Assembly (NCBI GenBank): GCA_003563255.1
Contig: PWSL01000389.1
Span: 1 to 5,622, forward strand
Origin: Desulfonatronospira sp.
GTDB taxonomy: Bacteria > Desulfobacterota > Desulfovibrionia > Desulfovibrionales > Desulfonatronovibrionaceae
Direction: 5' to 3'
Length of the DNA stretch: 5,622 nucleotides
Shown: positions 5,622 to 5,622 of the stretch, one piece after another
Layout: every line of letters starts with the position of its first letter
Numbering within the stretch: the first letter of the stretch is position 1
Notes under the pieces: model-generated
Told to the model about the DNA's origin: nothing
Database searches by the model: none
The model's input: only the letters and a program-made list of their open reading frames with translations
Made by a program: the position numbers and the translations under genes

Positions 5622-5622
5622 A

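Noticed and set aside
1..5622. Composite transposon with inverted ends
   Set aside because: No transposase or recombinase gene lies between the repeats and no target duplication can be seen. Dispersed repeats in gene gaps are simpler.
5095..5622. CRISPR array
   Set aside because: The repeated units are hairpins of different sequence and spacing, with no regular repeat-spacer order.

Overview
The window holds four complete protein genes and two blocks of intergenic repeats. Base composition is moderate. The gene set combines a short CstA-type carrier, an AzgA-type purine permease, a secreted zinc phospholipase-like protein and a DUF523-DUF1722 fusion. With so many small palindromic intergenic repeats, this suggests a Gram-negative environmental proteobacterium, perhaps Desulfobacterota. 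That placement is an impression from family resemblance, not something the sequence proves. There is no rRNA, tRNA, transposase, phage gene or CRISPR array.

Layout: 1-120 is a repeat copy at the window edge. From 165 to 3045 on the minus strand lie two membrane transporters, cstA followed 79 bp later by an NCS2 purine permease, probably one transcript read right to left. A 160-bp divergent region separates cstA from a plus-strand gene (3206-3937) for an exported PF00882-type zinc phospholipase C/nuclease-like protein. Convergent to it, with only 33 bp between the stop codons, is a minus-strand DUF523-DUF1722 gene (3971-4909) that uses a TTG start. From about 5095 to 5622 there is no recognisable gene. 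This stretch holds a dense series of hairpins and palindromes, including a second copy of the left-edge repeat in inverted orientation and an 82-base branched foldback at the right edge.

How the parts relate: the two transporters suggest uptake of small carbon or nitrogen compounds (pyruvate- or peptide-like substrates and purine bases). The other two genes have no evident metabolic link to them. I see no new multi-gene system. The most interesting signals are non-coding. First, a 120-bp repeat, about 98% identical between copies, brackets the four genes in inverted orientation. Second, the promoters of the phospholipase-like gene and the DUF523-DUF1722 gene share GAAATTTGTGC exactly 10 nt upstream of their -35 boxes, and a third copy of this motif lies inside the repeat block. 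Third, the right edge carries a nearly fully paired multi-branch foldback.
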